This document shows positions 33,400-43,619 of a stretch of 64,000 bases of DNA, one piece after another; position 1 is the stretch's first letter; every line of letters starts with the position of its first letter. Source of the stretch: JAUVKT01 sp942491535 (GTDB lineage: Bacteria > Bacteroidota > Bacteroidia > Bacteroidales > VadinHA17). The notes under the pieces were generated by a model. That model saw only the letters and a list, made by a program, of their open reading frames with translations. It did not search any database and was not told the DNA's origin. The stretch spans positions 248,001-312,000 of the forward strand of contig CALOBV010000024.1 of NCBI GenBank assembly GCA_942491535.1, given 5' to 3'. The translations under genes and the position numbers were made by a program.

Positions 33400-33431
33400 C
33401 AAAAGTAGGAATATCTTTCGCATTGCTCAAA
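33400..33431 (-). promoter_or_regulatory. Promoter of the HD hydrolase-lpxD operon
   Basis: On the minus strand TTTG (33428-33431), 20 bases, then TACTTTTG (33400-33407): a full match to the phylum promoter pattern. Leader length would be about 12 bases. Confidence 0.7.
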
Positions 33432-33565
33432 TTGTTCTCAATTTGATCTTTTTTCCGACATTTTTTTTCAAATATTTGTTATAAAATATATTTTAAAAGG
33501 ACGCAGTGAAATAATTCTCGTCTATTAATAGTCTAATAGTAAGAAGAGAATATAATCCTGAATAG

Positions 33566-34462
33566 ATGAAAATAGAGATCAGGGACCTGAATTTGGTCTA
33601 TAAGAATGGGAACCATGCGGTTAAGGATCTTAATCTTGAGATTGCCCCTGGCATGTTTGGGCTACTTGGCCCAAATGGAGCAGGTAAATCGAGCTTAATG
33701 AAGGTCCTGGTAGCACTGATAAAACCATCTTCCGGTGTGGTTCTTATTGATGGGAAAGATATTCAGAAACAAAGAAAGCAACTAAGATCCTACCTGGGTT
33801 ACCTTCCCCAGGATTTCAGGTTCTTTACGCGTCTTAAAACCTGGGAATTCCTCGATTATGCCGGATCGCTTTCAGGACTCAGAAATAAGAGAAAAAGATT
33901 GGATACTGTTGACGAGCTGCTTGAGAAGGTTGGTTTAATGGAGGCACGCGACAGGAAGGCAAATAAACTTTCGGGAGGAATGAAAAGAAGGCTGGGTATA
34001 GCCCAGGCCCTTATCGGCGATCCTAAAATAATAGTAGTTGATGAACCCACAACAGGTCTCGATCCGGACGAAAGAATCAGATTCAGAAATATTCTGTCTG
34101 ACCTCAGCCAGAAGGAGGTGATAATTATTCTTTCTACCCATATAGTTGGCGACATCTCTTCAACATGCCAGGATATGGCCTTACTCAATAAGGGCTCGAT
34201 GGTTTTTAACGGGTCTCCCACCAGTCTGGTTGAAGAAGCAAGAGGACATGTATTCAACCTGAGTCTCACACAACTGGAATATGATTATGTAAAAGACAAC
34301 TTCCATATAATATCAACCATACCAAGTGAAAGAGGTTGGGATGTACAGATTGTTGCAGATGAAACCCCGGGGTACACAAGCAGGATAATAGATCCTAACC
34401 TGGAGCATGCATATGTATATTTCATGGAACTAAGGGCAAATGGTATACCTATAAGTGTATAA
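33566..34462 (+). CDS. ABC transporter ATP-binding protein
   Basis: A 298-residue ABC ATPase: Walker A LGPNGAGKSS (about residue 33), Q-loop GYLPQDFRFF, signature LSGGMKRRLGIAQ, Walker B IIVVDEPTTGLD, H-loop STHIVGDIS. A C-terminal extension of about 80 residues ends LEHAYVYFMEL. It is a close paralogue of the ABC module fused to the second RND pump (shared GMFGLLGPNGAGK, DERIRFRN, and EARGHVF/AARGKVW). First of seven genes on one strand; the gap to the permease gene is 13 bases. It probably energises that permease or forms a heterodimer with the fused module. Confidence 0.96.
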   Translation: MKIEIRDLNLVYKNGNHAVKDLNLEIAPGMFGLLGPNGAGKSSLMKVLVALIKPSSGVVLIDGKDIQKQRKQLRSYLGYLPQDFRFFTRLKTWEFLDYAGSLSGLRNKRKRLDTVDELLEKVGLMEARDRKANKLSGGMKRRLGIAQALIGDPKIIVVDEPTTGLDPDERIRFRNILSDLSQKEVIIILSTHIVGDISSTCQDMALLNKGSMVFNGSPTSLVEEARGHVFNLSLTQLEYDYVKDNFHIISTIPSERGWDVQIVADETPGYTSRIIDPNLEHAYVYFMELRANGIPISV

Positions 34463-34475
34463 CTGAAATACTGAT

Positions 34476-37400
34476 ATGATTTCTCTCCATAACATATTAA
34501 CTGTAGCAAAATACGAAGCAAAGATATTAAGGCGCAGCTGGTTATTCAGATTATTTGTGCTGGGAGCTCTGTTTATCTTAACGATCATGAACATTGCCAT
34601 TATTTCACCAATCGGCGATGAAGAATGGGAATTTCTTGCAATCCCCTCAACCATACCATATTTAAATCTCTATCTGCTGAATATAGGCCAGGCACTGGTT
34701 ATCGTGTTCCTCGCATCGGATTTTCTCAAGAAGGATAAGAAACTTGATACCAATGAAGTACTATATACCAGGTCGATGTCTAACCTGGAATACATCGCAG
34801 GGAAATCATGGGGAATAATCAGGCTTTTTCTATGGGTAAATGTTATCGTGTTATCAGAAGCCCTGCTGATAAACCTGATAGCGAAGAATACCTTCGTGGA
34901 TATTGGATCATACCTATACTTCCTCCTAATAATATCAGTACCAACTATAATTTTTAGCCTGGGCTTTGCTTACCTGCTAATGTCGATCATCAAAAACCAG
35001 GCAATAACCTTTCTGTTATTACTGGGCTATGCCGCTCTTGATATGTTCTATTTATATTTCAGGGCCGGTTCCATATTTGACTACATGCTGTTTGGCATGC
35101 CGGTTTTTAAATCAGAGATTATCGGTTTTGATGATATAGGCCATATCTTACTTCACAGGGGCTTATACACGATGTTGGGCCTGAGCTTCATATTCTTTAC
35201 TGTACTTACCTTTAAAAGATTACCCCAATCGAGATCACACAGAATTGCAAGTTCTCTGCTGATGGTAGCTTTATTAGCCGGCTCCGGCTATTCTGCATAT
35301 TCACTTATGAAGGATTATAATGAGGGAGTAAATATGAAGACCAGAACCCTTGAATTGAATCGCAAATTTGAGGACGCAAATTTTCTGTCAACATACAGGG
35401 CTGATCTTACAATAATACATAAGGGGGAAACACTCGAAGGGATGGCCTCCCTGGCCTGTGTGAATAATCTTGATAAGGAGATTAATGATTTTGTATTCTC
35501 CCTGAATCCTGAACTTAAACTTGGAAAAGTACTTCTGAATGGTGAAGCTATTGATTTTGAAAGAGAAGGACATATAATTAATATTAAACCAGGTGAAGTA
35601 ATTAAAAATGGTGATTCCTTATTGATTGATTTCTATTACTCAGGGACATTAAATGAAGATTACTGCTACCCATGGTACGAGGGTAATATAAAAGAAGATG
35701 AGTTGCGCATAGGACCGGTTCCTGTCAACCAGCGCCAGGTTTTGCTATATAACGAATATGCCCTGCTTACACCTGATGCTAACTGGTACCCGGTAGCTAC
35801 ACTGAATTATTTCCCGTCAAACCCGGCACGTATCAAGGTAGATTTTACAGAATACAACCTGAAGGTTGAAACATCAGAAAAACTTACTGCAATATCGCAG
35901 GGCAAATATACCAGGGATGGGGCTTACTCGTATTTTAAATCTGAGAATCCGATCTCCGGCATGTCGCTTATAATAGGAGACTATAAATGCGACTCCATCA
36001 GAATTGATTCAATACTTTATACTGCATGGTACAAGCCAGGTAACGACTTCTTTAAGAACGACCTAAATGAGATAGCTGACACAATTCCTCTCCTTATTGA
36101 AAATGTAATGAATGAGCTTGAGACAAACTTTAAAACAAGCTATCCGTTTAATAGCCTTAATCTTGTTGAGGTTCCGGTACAATTCAGATCGATCGACAAA
36201 AAAAACACCCAGACCCTTGCCGAGGTGCAGCCATCAATGGTTTTACTGCCTGAGAGACTTTCAATAATGGCCGACGGAGATTTTTATCGCACCATTAAAA
36301 GAAATAAGAGAAGGATGGAGCGCGACAACCAGGTCGTAACTGATAAGGAATTGCAGGTAAGGGCATTTACCGGTTTCATCAGAAACAGTTTTATTACCGG
36401 AGGGGAAAACTTTAGCTTTCGTAATGGAAGTTTCAGCGCAGAAACAAGCAGGTACCTTCTCGGTCCAAGTTATTATTTCTTCAAAAATAATTTCTACTCT
36501 CCCGATTATCCTGTTATGAATGCTGTTTTTGAATCCCACCTTCAAAAAGTCGATGCAGGGAATATGAGGAGAGGATTTCTGGGAGGCTTAAGCGAAAACG
36601 ATAAGGCAAACACTATTCTTAAGGATAATAGTCTGAATGATATATTATTGCTTGATCCTTCGAACGACACCCTCAGGCTTGTTCTGACCGTAAAAGGAGA
36701 TTACCTGTTTAACTTAATACGATCACAGGCGGGAATGGATGAATTTAACGATTGGTTCGGGACCTATCTTGAAGCGAATAAATTTAAAAATATCAGCCTC
36801 AGTCAGCTCGATTCAGAATTGGAAAATAACTTTGGGTTTTCTGTTTCTGAAAACATGGAAAAATGGTTCAATGGCAAAGAGCAACCTGGTTTTTACTTTA
36901 CTAATCTGGCAGCTACCGAAATAGTTGTAGATAACCGAACAAGGTACCTGGTATCCTTTGAAGCCACCAACCCTGAGTCTATTGAAGGCATTTTTACTGT
37001 AAGCTGCAGGACTATGGGAGCTGGAAGAGGTGGTGGCGGAATGGGGGGAGGTCGGACAGGAGCAATGGGTGGAGCAGGAGGTCCGGGCAGAGGCATGCAA
37101 CCAACCGAGGTAGACAAAATTGTATTACTTGAGGGAGGACAGTCAAAAAGAATAAGTCTTATACTCGATGCACAGCCCAGGGCAGTGTCTTTCAACACCC
37201 TTTTCTCATTGAATAATCCGGGTGAAATAACGATGCCCATCGACGAAATTTTACAGAATAATCGAGCAGAGGCAATAGAAGGTGAATTTATCCTCCCAAA
37301 TATTACTCCATTTACAGAAGATAATGAGATAATTGTGGATAATGAAGATCCCGGGTTTTCATTTGTCGAACCAACATCTTCCGGTAGATTAAAGAATTGG

Positions 37401-37910
37401 CTTGGAATAAGTTCTGAAGACAGGATAGACTATAGCGAAATAGCACCCTGGTGGGCACCTGAATACTGGCAAAAAACTGTTCAGAGCAGCTACTACGGGA
37501 TGTTTGTTAAGTCGGCACATTATACCCGGAGTGGTACAGGCGAAAGAACAGGGACATGGACTACTCCTATTAAAGAAGCAGGATATTACGATATTTACGC
37601 ATATGTCCAGGGCCAGAGAAGAGGACCGGGAGGACAGGGAGGGCCGGGAGGACCTGGAAATATAGGTGGAAATAATCAGGCAAGCAACAGGAGCCGCAGG
37701 GGATCAAACCAGAAAGACCTGCATTTTACTATATACCATGATATGGGAACTGATGACGTGGAAGTTGATTCAGAAAATGCTACCTCCGGATGGAATCACC
37801 TTGGATCCTATCTTATATCAGGAGACTCAGCTTCGGTAGTACTTAGTAATAAGTCGGAAGGCAGGCTTGTTACTGCCGATGCAATTCGATGGATAAAACA
37901 AACCAGATAA
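34476..37910 (+). CDS. ABC permease fused to an M1-peptidase-like and golvesin-like extracytoplasmic region
   Basis: A 1144-residue protein. Residues 1-265 hold about seven hydrophobic helices in the ABC-2 style (AKYEAKILRRSWLFRLFVLG start). Residues about 280-840 form a large extracytoplasmic part whose order resembles the M1 aminopeptidase-linked permeases of Bacteroidota (YPWYEGNI, TPDANWYPVATLNYF), but no HExxH zinc motif is found anywhere, so it should not be a peptidase. A Gly/Met-rich stretch (about 847-876) and then a golvesin C-terminal-like domain (about 990-1144, PWWAPEYW, AGYYDIYAYVQGQ, DAIRWIK) follow, the latter with a second Gly-rich insert. It is directly downstream of the ABC ATPase gene. 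Confidence 0.85.
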   Translation: MISLHNILTVAKYEAKILRRSWLFRLFVLGALFILTIMNIAIISPIGDEEWEFLAIPSTIPYLNLYLLNIGQALVIVFLASDFLKKDKKLDTNEVLYTRSMSNLEYIAGKSWGIIRLFLWVNVIVLSEALLINLIAKNTFVDIGSYLYFLLIISVPTIIFSLGFAYLLMSIIKNQAITFLLLLGYAALDMFYLYFRAGSIFDYMLFGMPVFKSEIIGFDDIGHILLHRGLYTMLGLSFIFFTVLTFKRLPQSRSHRIASSLLMVALLAGSGYSAYSLMKDYNEGVNMKTRTLELNRKFEDANFLSTYRADLTIIHKGETLEGMASLACVNNLDKEINDFVFSLNPELKLGKVLLNGEAIDFEREGHIINIKPGEVIKNGDSLLIDFYYSGTLNEDYCYPWYEGNIKEDELRIGPVPVNQRQVLLYNEYALLTPDANWYPVATLNYFPSNPARIKVDFTEYNLKVETSEKLTAISQGKYTRDGAYSYFKSENPISGMSLIIGDYKCDSIRIDSILYTAWYKPGNDFFKNDLNEIADTIPLLIENVMNELETNFKTSYPFNSLNLVEVPVQFRSIDKKNTQTLAEVQPSMVLLPERLSIMADGDFYRTIKRNKRRMERDNQVVTDKELQVRAFTGFIRNSFITGGENFSFRNGSFSAETSRYLLGPSYYFFKNNFYSPDYPVMNAVFESHLQKVDAGNMRRGFLGGLSENDKANTILKDNSLNDILLLDPSNDTLRLVLTVKGDYLFNLIRSQAGMDEFNDWFGTYLEANKFKNISLSQLDSELENNFGFSVSENMEKWFNGKEQPGFYFTNLAATEIVVDNRTRYLVSFEATNPESIEGIFTVSCRTMGAGRGGGGMGGGRTGAMGGAGGPGRGMQPTEVDKIVLLEGGQSKRISLILDAQPRAVSFNTLFSLNNPGEITMPIDEILQNNRAEAIEGEFILPNITPFTEDNEIIVDNEDPGFSFVEPTSSGRLKNWLGISSEDRIDYSEIAPWWAPEYWQKTVQSSYYGMFVKSAHYTRSGTGERTGTWTTPIKEAGYYDIYAYVQGQRRGPGGQGGPGGPGNIGGNNQASNRSRRGSNQKDLHFTIYHDMGTDDVEVDSENATSGWNHLGSYLISGDSASVVLSNKSEGRLVTADAIRWIKQTR

Positions 37911-37921
37911 ATAAGGATAAG

Positions 37922-39388
37922 ATGAAAAAGTTACTATTTCTGATATTAATAATTTTGTTCACTGTGACGATCTCTGCACAGACCGGACTCACTCTTGAGA
38001 GTGCTATGAGTATAGCAGAGGAAAACAGTCCGGATATAAAGCGAGTAAGGTACAGCCTTATCAGGAGTCAGGAAAATTTGAATGCCCAGAGGGCTGCCTT
38101 AAAGTCGAATTTCTCTCTTAATATAGAGCCAATACAATATTCAAATGACCGGCGATTTAATGACCTCTTTTCAACATGGAACGACCAGGAGTCAATCGTG
38201 AGCTCAGGTTCATTCACTGTTGTTCAGCCAATTGTAGCAACTGATGCCTCTGTGTCGCTTACAAACAGACTGTCATGGCAGGATAGTTACAGCGAGTATA
38301 ATGATGTAAGTACATCGTATACAGGCTTTAATAATAATCTTTATCTGAGCATCAGTCAGCCAATCTTTACCTACAATCGAACGAAAATGTCTCTAAGTGA
38401 GCTGGAGCTCGCTCTCGAAAATTCACAGCTAAATTATGCTATCCAGCAGCTGATGATGGAGAGGTATGTAGCCCAATCATTCTACACTGTATTTCAACAG
38501 CAGGAAAGTCTTGAGATTTCAGGGGAGGCATATACGAATATGCAAAACTCATATGAAATAATTAAAAACAAGGTTGAAGCAGGTTTATCTGCAAGGGAAG
38601 AACTTTTCCAGGCCGAACTAAACCTCGCCACTTCAAGATCTGATTATGAAAATTCAATTGTAGGCCTCGAAAATGCGAAGGACGATTTTAAGCTTCTGAT
38701 TGGGATGAGTCTTTACGATGATATTGTTGTAATTACAGATATATCTGTTGACACTATAGATGTGGATATCGCCAAAGCAATAGATAATGGACTGGCCAAC
38801 AGGATGGAGCTGAGACAGAGAGAAATTGATATTGAGAATGCAGAATTTGGCTTAATCCAGACAAAAGCAATAAACGAGTTTAAAGGGGATATAGCTCTTG
38901 ATGTAGGATTAATGGGTGATAATGAGAATTTTGGAAACCTTTTTGATGCTCCGAGAAACAACCAGTCCATTTCTCTCTCATTAAGTATCCCCTTATGGGA
39001 CTGGGGAGAGAAAAAATCGAGAATAAAATCATCAGAGATAAATATTGAAACTCAAAAACTGACGATGCTCGAAGAAGAAAATGATATTATTATTAATATA
39101 AGGAAGGTTTACAGGAACCTTATCAACCTTAAAAACCAGATAACCATATCCGAGCAAAATGTAAAAAATGCCGAGCTTACCTACACCCTTAACCTGGAAA
39201 GATATGAAAACGGAGATCTGACTGGCCTTGACCTGAATCTGTACCAGGAACAATTATCAGATAAAAGACTGTCTCTGACTAATGCCTTGATTTCATATAA
39301 ACTTGAATTACTTAATCTGAAGATTCAAACATTATACGATTTTGAGAATAATAAGTCTGTAACTCCCATTACCGCAATTGAAAATTAA
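37922..39388 (+). CDS. TolC-family outer-membrane channel
   Basis: A 488-residue outer-membrane efflux protein with a signal peptide (MKKLLFLILIILFTVTISAQ). Two TolC repeats of strands plus long helices are visible: NSPDIKRVRYSLIRSQENL and, in the second half, NRMELRQREIDIENAEFGL with SLSIPLWDWGEKKSR between strands. The start at 37922 was chosen for the signal peptide; the frame is open 11 codons earlier, overlapping the permease gene. The product would form the exit duct for the RND pumps of this operon. Confidence 0.94.
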   Translation: MKKLLFLILIILFTVTISAQTGLTLESAMSIAEENSPDIKRVRYSLIRSQENLNAQRAALKSNFSLNIEPIQYSNDRRFNDLFSTWNDQESIVSSGSFTVVQPIVATDASVSLTNRLSWQDSYSEYNDVSTSYTGFNNNLYLSISQPIFTYNRTKMSLSELELALENSQLNYAIQQLMMERYVAQSFYTVFQQQESLEISGEAYTNMQNSYEIIKNKVEAGLSAREELFQAELNLATSRSDYENSIVGLENAKDDFKLLIGMSLYDDIVVITDISVDTIDVDIAKAIDNGLANRMELRQREIDIENAEFGLIQTKAINEFKGDIALDVGLMGDNENFGNLFDAPRNNQSISLSLSIPLWDWGEKKSRIKSSEINIETQKLTMLEEENDIIINIRKVYRNLINLKNQITISEQNVKNAELTYTLNLERYENGDLTGLDLNLYQEQLSDKRLSLTNALISYKLELLNLKIQTLYDFENNKSVTPITAIEN

Positions 39389-39409
39389 AAACACTTATAA
39401 TACACTGTC

Positions 39410-40462
39410 ATGAAAAATGTACTCTTATTGTTAATCCTCAGTATTTTCCTGATTACCGGCTGTAGAAACCAGGAATCGAATCTGGATGCAGATGTTGATA
39501 TTCCTGTATCAGTTCAAGATATCCTACTAAAATCAATTGAAGAATTTGTGAGTACTACGGGTACTGTTTACCCGATAGTTGACGTTGAACTAATGTCTGA
39601 AATAAGCGCTGATTATTTTCTCGAGAAAAATCCCCGCACGGGTCGGACATGGCAACTGGGAGATAAGGTTCAGAAAGGTAATGTTATTGCCCGGCTTGAA
39701 GATGAAGAATTTGTGAACAGTGTTAAGATCGAAGTACAGCAGCTTAACCTGGAGCTGGCAAAAAGCGAACTCGAAAAGCAGGAATCACTTTACGAAAAAG
39801 GAGGTGTTACACTAAAAGAACTTAAGGATGCAGGAGCAAGCCATATTAATGCCAAATATGCTCTTGAGAATGCAGAGATCCAGATAAAGAAAACAAAAGT
39901 AGTTTCTGAGTTTGATGGGGTAATTACAGAACTTCCTTACTATACTCAGGGCTCATATCTGAGCTCCGGGTCTCCCATAGTAAGCATAATGGATTATAAG
40001 AGCATGTACCTCGACATTAACCTCCCCGAGAAATATGTGGATAGGATAAAGGTCGGGCAGGAGGTTCGTCTCACAAATTATACTATTGCAAATGATACTA
40101 TAGATGGAAAGATTTCTCAGCTTTCTCCTGCTATTAATGCAGACACAAGGACATTTAAAGGAAATATACTTGTAAACAACAGGGATCTGCTGATGCGACC
40201 CGGAATGTTTGTAAAGGCAGATATCGTTATTGCAAGAAAAGACTCTGTTATCGTTATTCCAAAGGATATAATTCTGTCGAGGCAAAGAGGTCTGACAGTC
40301 TATGTAGTAGACCGAGGTGTTGCAAATGAGAGAGTCATCTTTACAGGCCTTGAAAACAATAAGGAAGTTGAAGTAGTAAGAGGCCTGACAGCAAATATGA
40401 GAGTTGTTACTGAAGGCTTCGAAACACTAAGCAACGACGCCAAAGTATCTATCATCAAATAG
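39410..40462 (+). CDS. RND efflux membrane-fusion lipoprotein
   Basis: A 350-residue HlyD/AcrA-type adaptor. The signal ends in a lipobox (IFLITGC, Cys18). A biotinyl-lipoyl half is seen at LGDKVQKGNVIARLED, a short helical hairpin follows (LAKSELEKQESLYEKGGV), then the second lipoyl half (KTKVVSEFDGVITELPYY) and beta-barrel (VGQEVRLTNYTIANDTIDGKI). It links the inner-membrane pump to TolC. It is the only adaptor in the operon, although two RND pumps follow. Confidence 0.95.
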   Translation: MKNVLLLLILSIFLITGCRNQESNLDADVDIPVSVQDILLKSIEEFVSTTGTVYPIVDVELMSEISADYFLEKNPRTGRTWQLGDKVQKGNVIARLEDEEFVNSVKIEVQQLNLELAKSELEKQESLYEKGGVTLKELKDAGASHINAKYALENAEIQIKKTKVVSEFDGVITELPYYTQGSYLSSGSPIVSIMDYKSMYLDINLPEKYVDRIKVGQEVRLTNYTIANDTIDGKISQLSPAINADTRTFKGNILVNNRDLLMRPGMFVKADIVIARKDSVIVIPKDIILSRQRGLTVYVVDRGVANERVIFTGLENNKEVEVVRGLTANMRVVTEGFETLSNDAKVSIIK

Positions 40463-40471
40463 TCAGTGTAG

Positions 40472-43400
40472 ATGAAAAAAATTGCTCGATTTGCAGTTGA
40501 TAACCCGGTTACCATTTTAATGATAATCCTTGGCATAATACTCCTTGGCATAATTTCATATGGTAAACTCGGAACCGACCTGTTTCCGGATCTCAATAAT
40601 CCCAGGATATATGTTGAGCTGGTAGCAGGAGAACGTCCTCCTGAAGAAATGGAGAAGCAGTTTGTCGATCAGGTTGAATCGATTGCCATGAGGCAAAAAG
40701 ATGCCATTAACGTGTCGTCGGTATCGATGGTCGGAACAGCCCAGATAATTGTCGAATATGCCTGGAATAAGGATATGGATGAGGCATTCCTCGATCTTCA
40801 GAAAGATATTAATTCGGCAAGTCAGAACTCAGACCTTGACGAATTTACAATCACGCAGTACGACCCCAATGCATCCCCGGTAATGATTATCGGATTAAAG
40901 CATGACAGGATTGACGATATGGATGAATTGAGGCAAACCGCCGAAAACTATATCAGGAATGAATTGATCAGGCTTGAGGGAATAGCTGATGTTCAACTGT
41001 CAGGGCATGAAGTAAACGAAGTTGTAATTGAAACCAACCAGTATCTCCTGGATGCCTTCGGACTGACAACCAGTGCTATAGCCCAACAAATAGCTAACTA
41101 TAACAGGAATGTTTCGGGAGGATCAATTGAAGACCTGGGATTAAGATATATTGTTAAAGGAGTAAGTGTACTGAACAGTGTCGATGATCTTAACTCAATA
41201 ATTGTAGGCTTTAAACAGGTCTCAGAAAGTGCTCAATCAGGAAGCACGGGATCAACACAGAGCAATGCATCTGAAAGAGCACCAGTATTTTTGGGAGATG
41301 TAGCAGAAATATACCTCCAGAACAAGGAACCCGACAATATTGTAACTATCAATGGTGAAAGGTGCATAGGCTTATCTATCTATAAAGAACCCAGGTATAA
41401 TACAGTAAAAGCCGTTGAAGATCTTAATAAAACCATTGAAGACCTTCAGAGGGCTCTGCCCGGTTACCACTTTACAACAGTTCAGGATCAGGGCGAATAT
41501 ATAAAGGGCTCAATAAACGAAGTTATGAATACAGCCATGATTGGAATACTTCTGGCAGTATTTGTGTTATTCCTCTTTCTCCGAAGAATTGGAACAACTC
41601 TTATTGTGAGTCTTGCAATGCCAATTTCTATTGTGGCAACCTTTAACCTGATGTATTTCAACCATCTTACAATAAATATAATGACACTTGGGGGCCTTGC
41701 CCTCGGTGCAGGAATGATGGTCGATAATGCCATAGTTGTTCTTGAAAATATATTCCGCAACAGGGAAAGCGGGATGAAACTGAGGGAGGCTGTAATTACC
41801 GGTACTGCCGAGGTAGGGGGTGCAATTACTGCTTCCACAATTACTACAATTGTTGTCTTTCTGCCAATTGTATATATGCATGGTGCATCGGGCGAAATGT
41901 TTAAAGACCAGGCCTGGACTGTTGCCTTTTCGCTGATATCGTCCCTCTTTGTGGCAATACTGGTAATACCCCTTATGGTGAGCCGTTTCTTCAAGGACAA
42001 AGGCGGAAAAGTGATAGTCGAAGATAAATCATTAAAAATTGCGTGGTACCCTGCTCTTCTGAAAAGAATATTAAATAATAAATTGATAATTATTGGTACG
42101 GCAGTAGTTCTTCTTGTTGCTACTGCACTGATTATTCCGAGAGTGGGAAGTGAATTTATGCCCTCAACAGAAACACCCGGTTTCAGCCTGGAGCTAAAAA
42201 TGCCTGAAGGGACACAACTCGAAAGAACTGCAGAAACGACAAAAAGGATAGAAGATATTATAAAAGAGCTGCTCGGCGATAAGGTCAAAATGATATACAG
42301 TCATTCGGGCATAACAACAACTACCGGAACAGACCAGTCGGATCTATTCAGAGATGAAAATACATCTGTTATAAAAGTATTTCTCTTTGATGAGTATGTA
42401 CATATGGCTGATGAAGCCATTGAATTAATAGAGAAAAAAATTGGTGGTGTTCCGGAAATGGACATTAATTTTAACCGGGAAGAGAGTGCACTGAGTTCTG
42501 CTATTGGAACAGACGAAGCCCCCTTTGTGGTTGAAATCAGGGGAGAGGAACTGGATATAATTGAAGGTATAACTGAAAGAGTTAAAAGCATACTCCAGGA
42601 AAATCCCGATCTGCATACAATTACCACATCACTTGATGAAGGAACACCTGAAGTTGATATTGTAATCGACAGGTTCAGGGCCAGTTATTATGGAGCTACT
42701 GTCGAAAGCATTGTTTCGCAGATACAATCAGTCCTTCAAGGTGCCTCTGCAGGAGAATTTGAAGATGCCGGGGAAATTAAGGATATAACTGTAAAGCTAC
42801 AGGATATGCCTCTTTCAGATCTGAAGAACCTGATCATTAGTGCCGGTTCTGTGTATGTTCCGCTAAGTGAGCTGGCGAGTATTAATATTGAAAAATCACC
42901 CAGGGAAATAACCAGGAATAACCAGGTGCGTACCAGTTACGTTTATGCAATGGTAAGTGAAAATGTGGCTTTTGATAAAATAGCCCATGATGTGGACCTT
43001 GAACTGAGTAAGCTCACCCTTCCCTCCGACTACCGTACAATAATTACGGGTGAGGAACTTAAGCGGAAAGAATCAATGTCTAACCTTACATTCGCACTAA
43101 TACTTTCTATTGTGCTTGTATATATGGTTCTTGCCTCACAGTTTGAATCACTTCTTCATCCCTTTGTAATTATACTTACCATTCCACTGGCAGTTGTTGG
43201 TTCAATATGGACCTTCTTTATTTTTGGCTTAGCCCTTAATATGATGGCCTATATTGGTATTATAATGCTTGTTGGAATTGCTGTAAACGACTCTATAATT
43301 CTTATCGACAGGATAAACCAGTTAAAGGACAGTGGTATATCCAGGTATGAAGCAATCATTCTTGCAGGAGGCCAGAGAATAAGGCCTATTCTTATGACCA

Positions 43401-43597
43401 GTATAACAACCATACTCGCTCTCCTGCCGCTTACCTTTGGATTTGGTGAGAGTGCATCCCTGAGATCACCTATGGCTCTGGCAGTAATAGGCGGATTAAT
43501 TACGTCCACAATACTTACCCTGGTGGTAATACCTACAGTATACTGGGCCTTTGATTCAATAAAAGACTATGTTCGGAAAGATAAGAGGACAATATAA
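40472..43597 (+). CDS. RND efflux pump, HAE1/AcrB-type
   Basis: A 1041-residue inner-membrane pump of normal RND length: helix 1 near residues 9-30, two large periplasmic loops (about 35-335 and 560-870) and two groups of helices (about 340-540, 870-1030). The motif GAGMMVDNAIVVLENIFR carries the Asp of helix 4; ASQFESLLHPFVI and the GIAVNDSIILIDRI segment mark the second half. A Ser/Thr-Gly-rich insert (AQSGSTGSTQSNASER, near 250) interrupts the first porter loop. It starts 9 bases after the adaptor gene. Confidence 0.96.
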   Translation: MKKIARFAVDNPVTILMIILGIILLGIISYGKLGTDLFPDLNNPRIYVELVAGERPPEEMEKQFVDQVESIAMRQKDAINVSSVSMVGTAQIIVEYAWNKDMDEAFLDLQKDINSASQNSDLDEFTITQYDPNASPVMIIGLKHDRIDDMDELRQTAENYIRNELIRLEGIADVQLSGHEVNEVVIETNQYLLDAFGLTTSAIAQQIANYNRNVSGGSIEDLGLRYIVKGVSVLNSVDDLNSIIVGFKQVSESAQSGSTGSTQSNASERAPVFLGDVAEIYLQNKEPDNIVTINGERCIGLSIYKEPRYNTVKAVEDLNKTIEDLQRALPGYHFTTVQDQGEYIKGSINEVMNTAMIGILLAVFVLFLFLRRIGTTLIVSLAMPISIVATFNLMYFNHLTINIMTLGGLALGAGMMVDNAIVVLENIFRNRESGMKLREAVITGTAEVGGAITASTITTIVVFLPIVYMHGASGEMFKDQAWTVAFSLISSLFVAILVIPLMVSRFFKDKGGKVIVEDKSLKIAWYPALLKRILNNKLIIIGTAVVLLVATALIIPRVGSEFMPSTETPGFSLELKMPEGTQLERTAETTKRIEDIIKELLGDKVKMIYSHSGITTTTGTDQSDLFRDENTSVIKVFLFDEYVHMADEAIELIEKKIGGVPEMDINFNREESALSSAIGTDEAPFVVEIRGEELDIIEGITERVKSILQENPDLHTITTSLDEGTPEVDIVIDRFRASYYGATVESIVSQIQSVLQGASAGEFEDAGEIKDITVKLQDMPLSDLKNLIISAGSVYVPLSELASINIEKSPREITRNNQVRTSYVYAMVSENVAFDKIAHDVDLELSKLTLPSDYRTIITGEELKRKESMSNLTFALILSIVLVYMVLASQFESLLHPFVIILTIPLAVVGSIWTFFIFGLALNMMAYIGIIMLVGIAVNDSIILIDRINQLKDSGISRYEAIILAGGQRIRPILMTSITTILALLPLTFGFGESASLRSPMALAVIGGLITSTILTLVVIPTVYWAFDSIKDYVRKDKRTI

Positions 43598-43619
43598 CTT
43601 AACAATCAGTTAGCCTGCT

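Noticed and set aside
41488..42288. 266-codon minus-strand open frame opposite the RND pump
   Set aside because: Antisense shadow of a well-supported RND gene, with no family resemblance.
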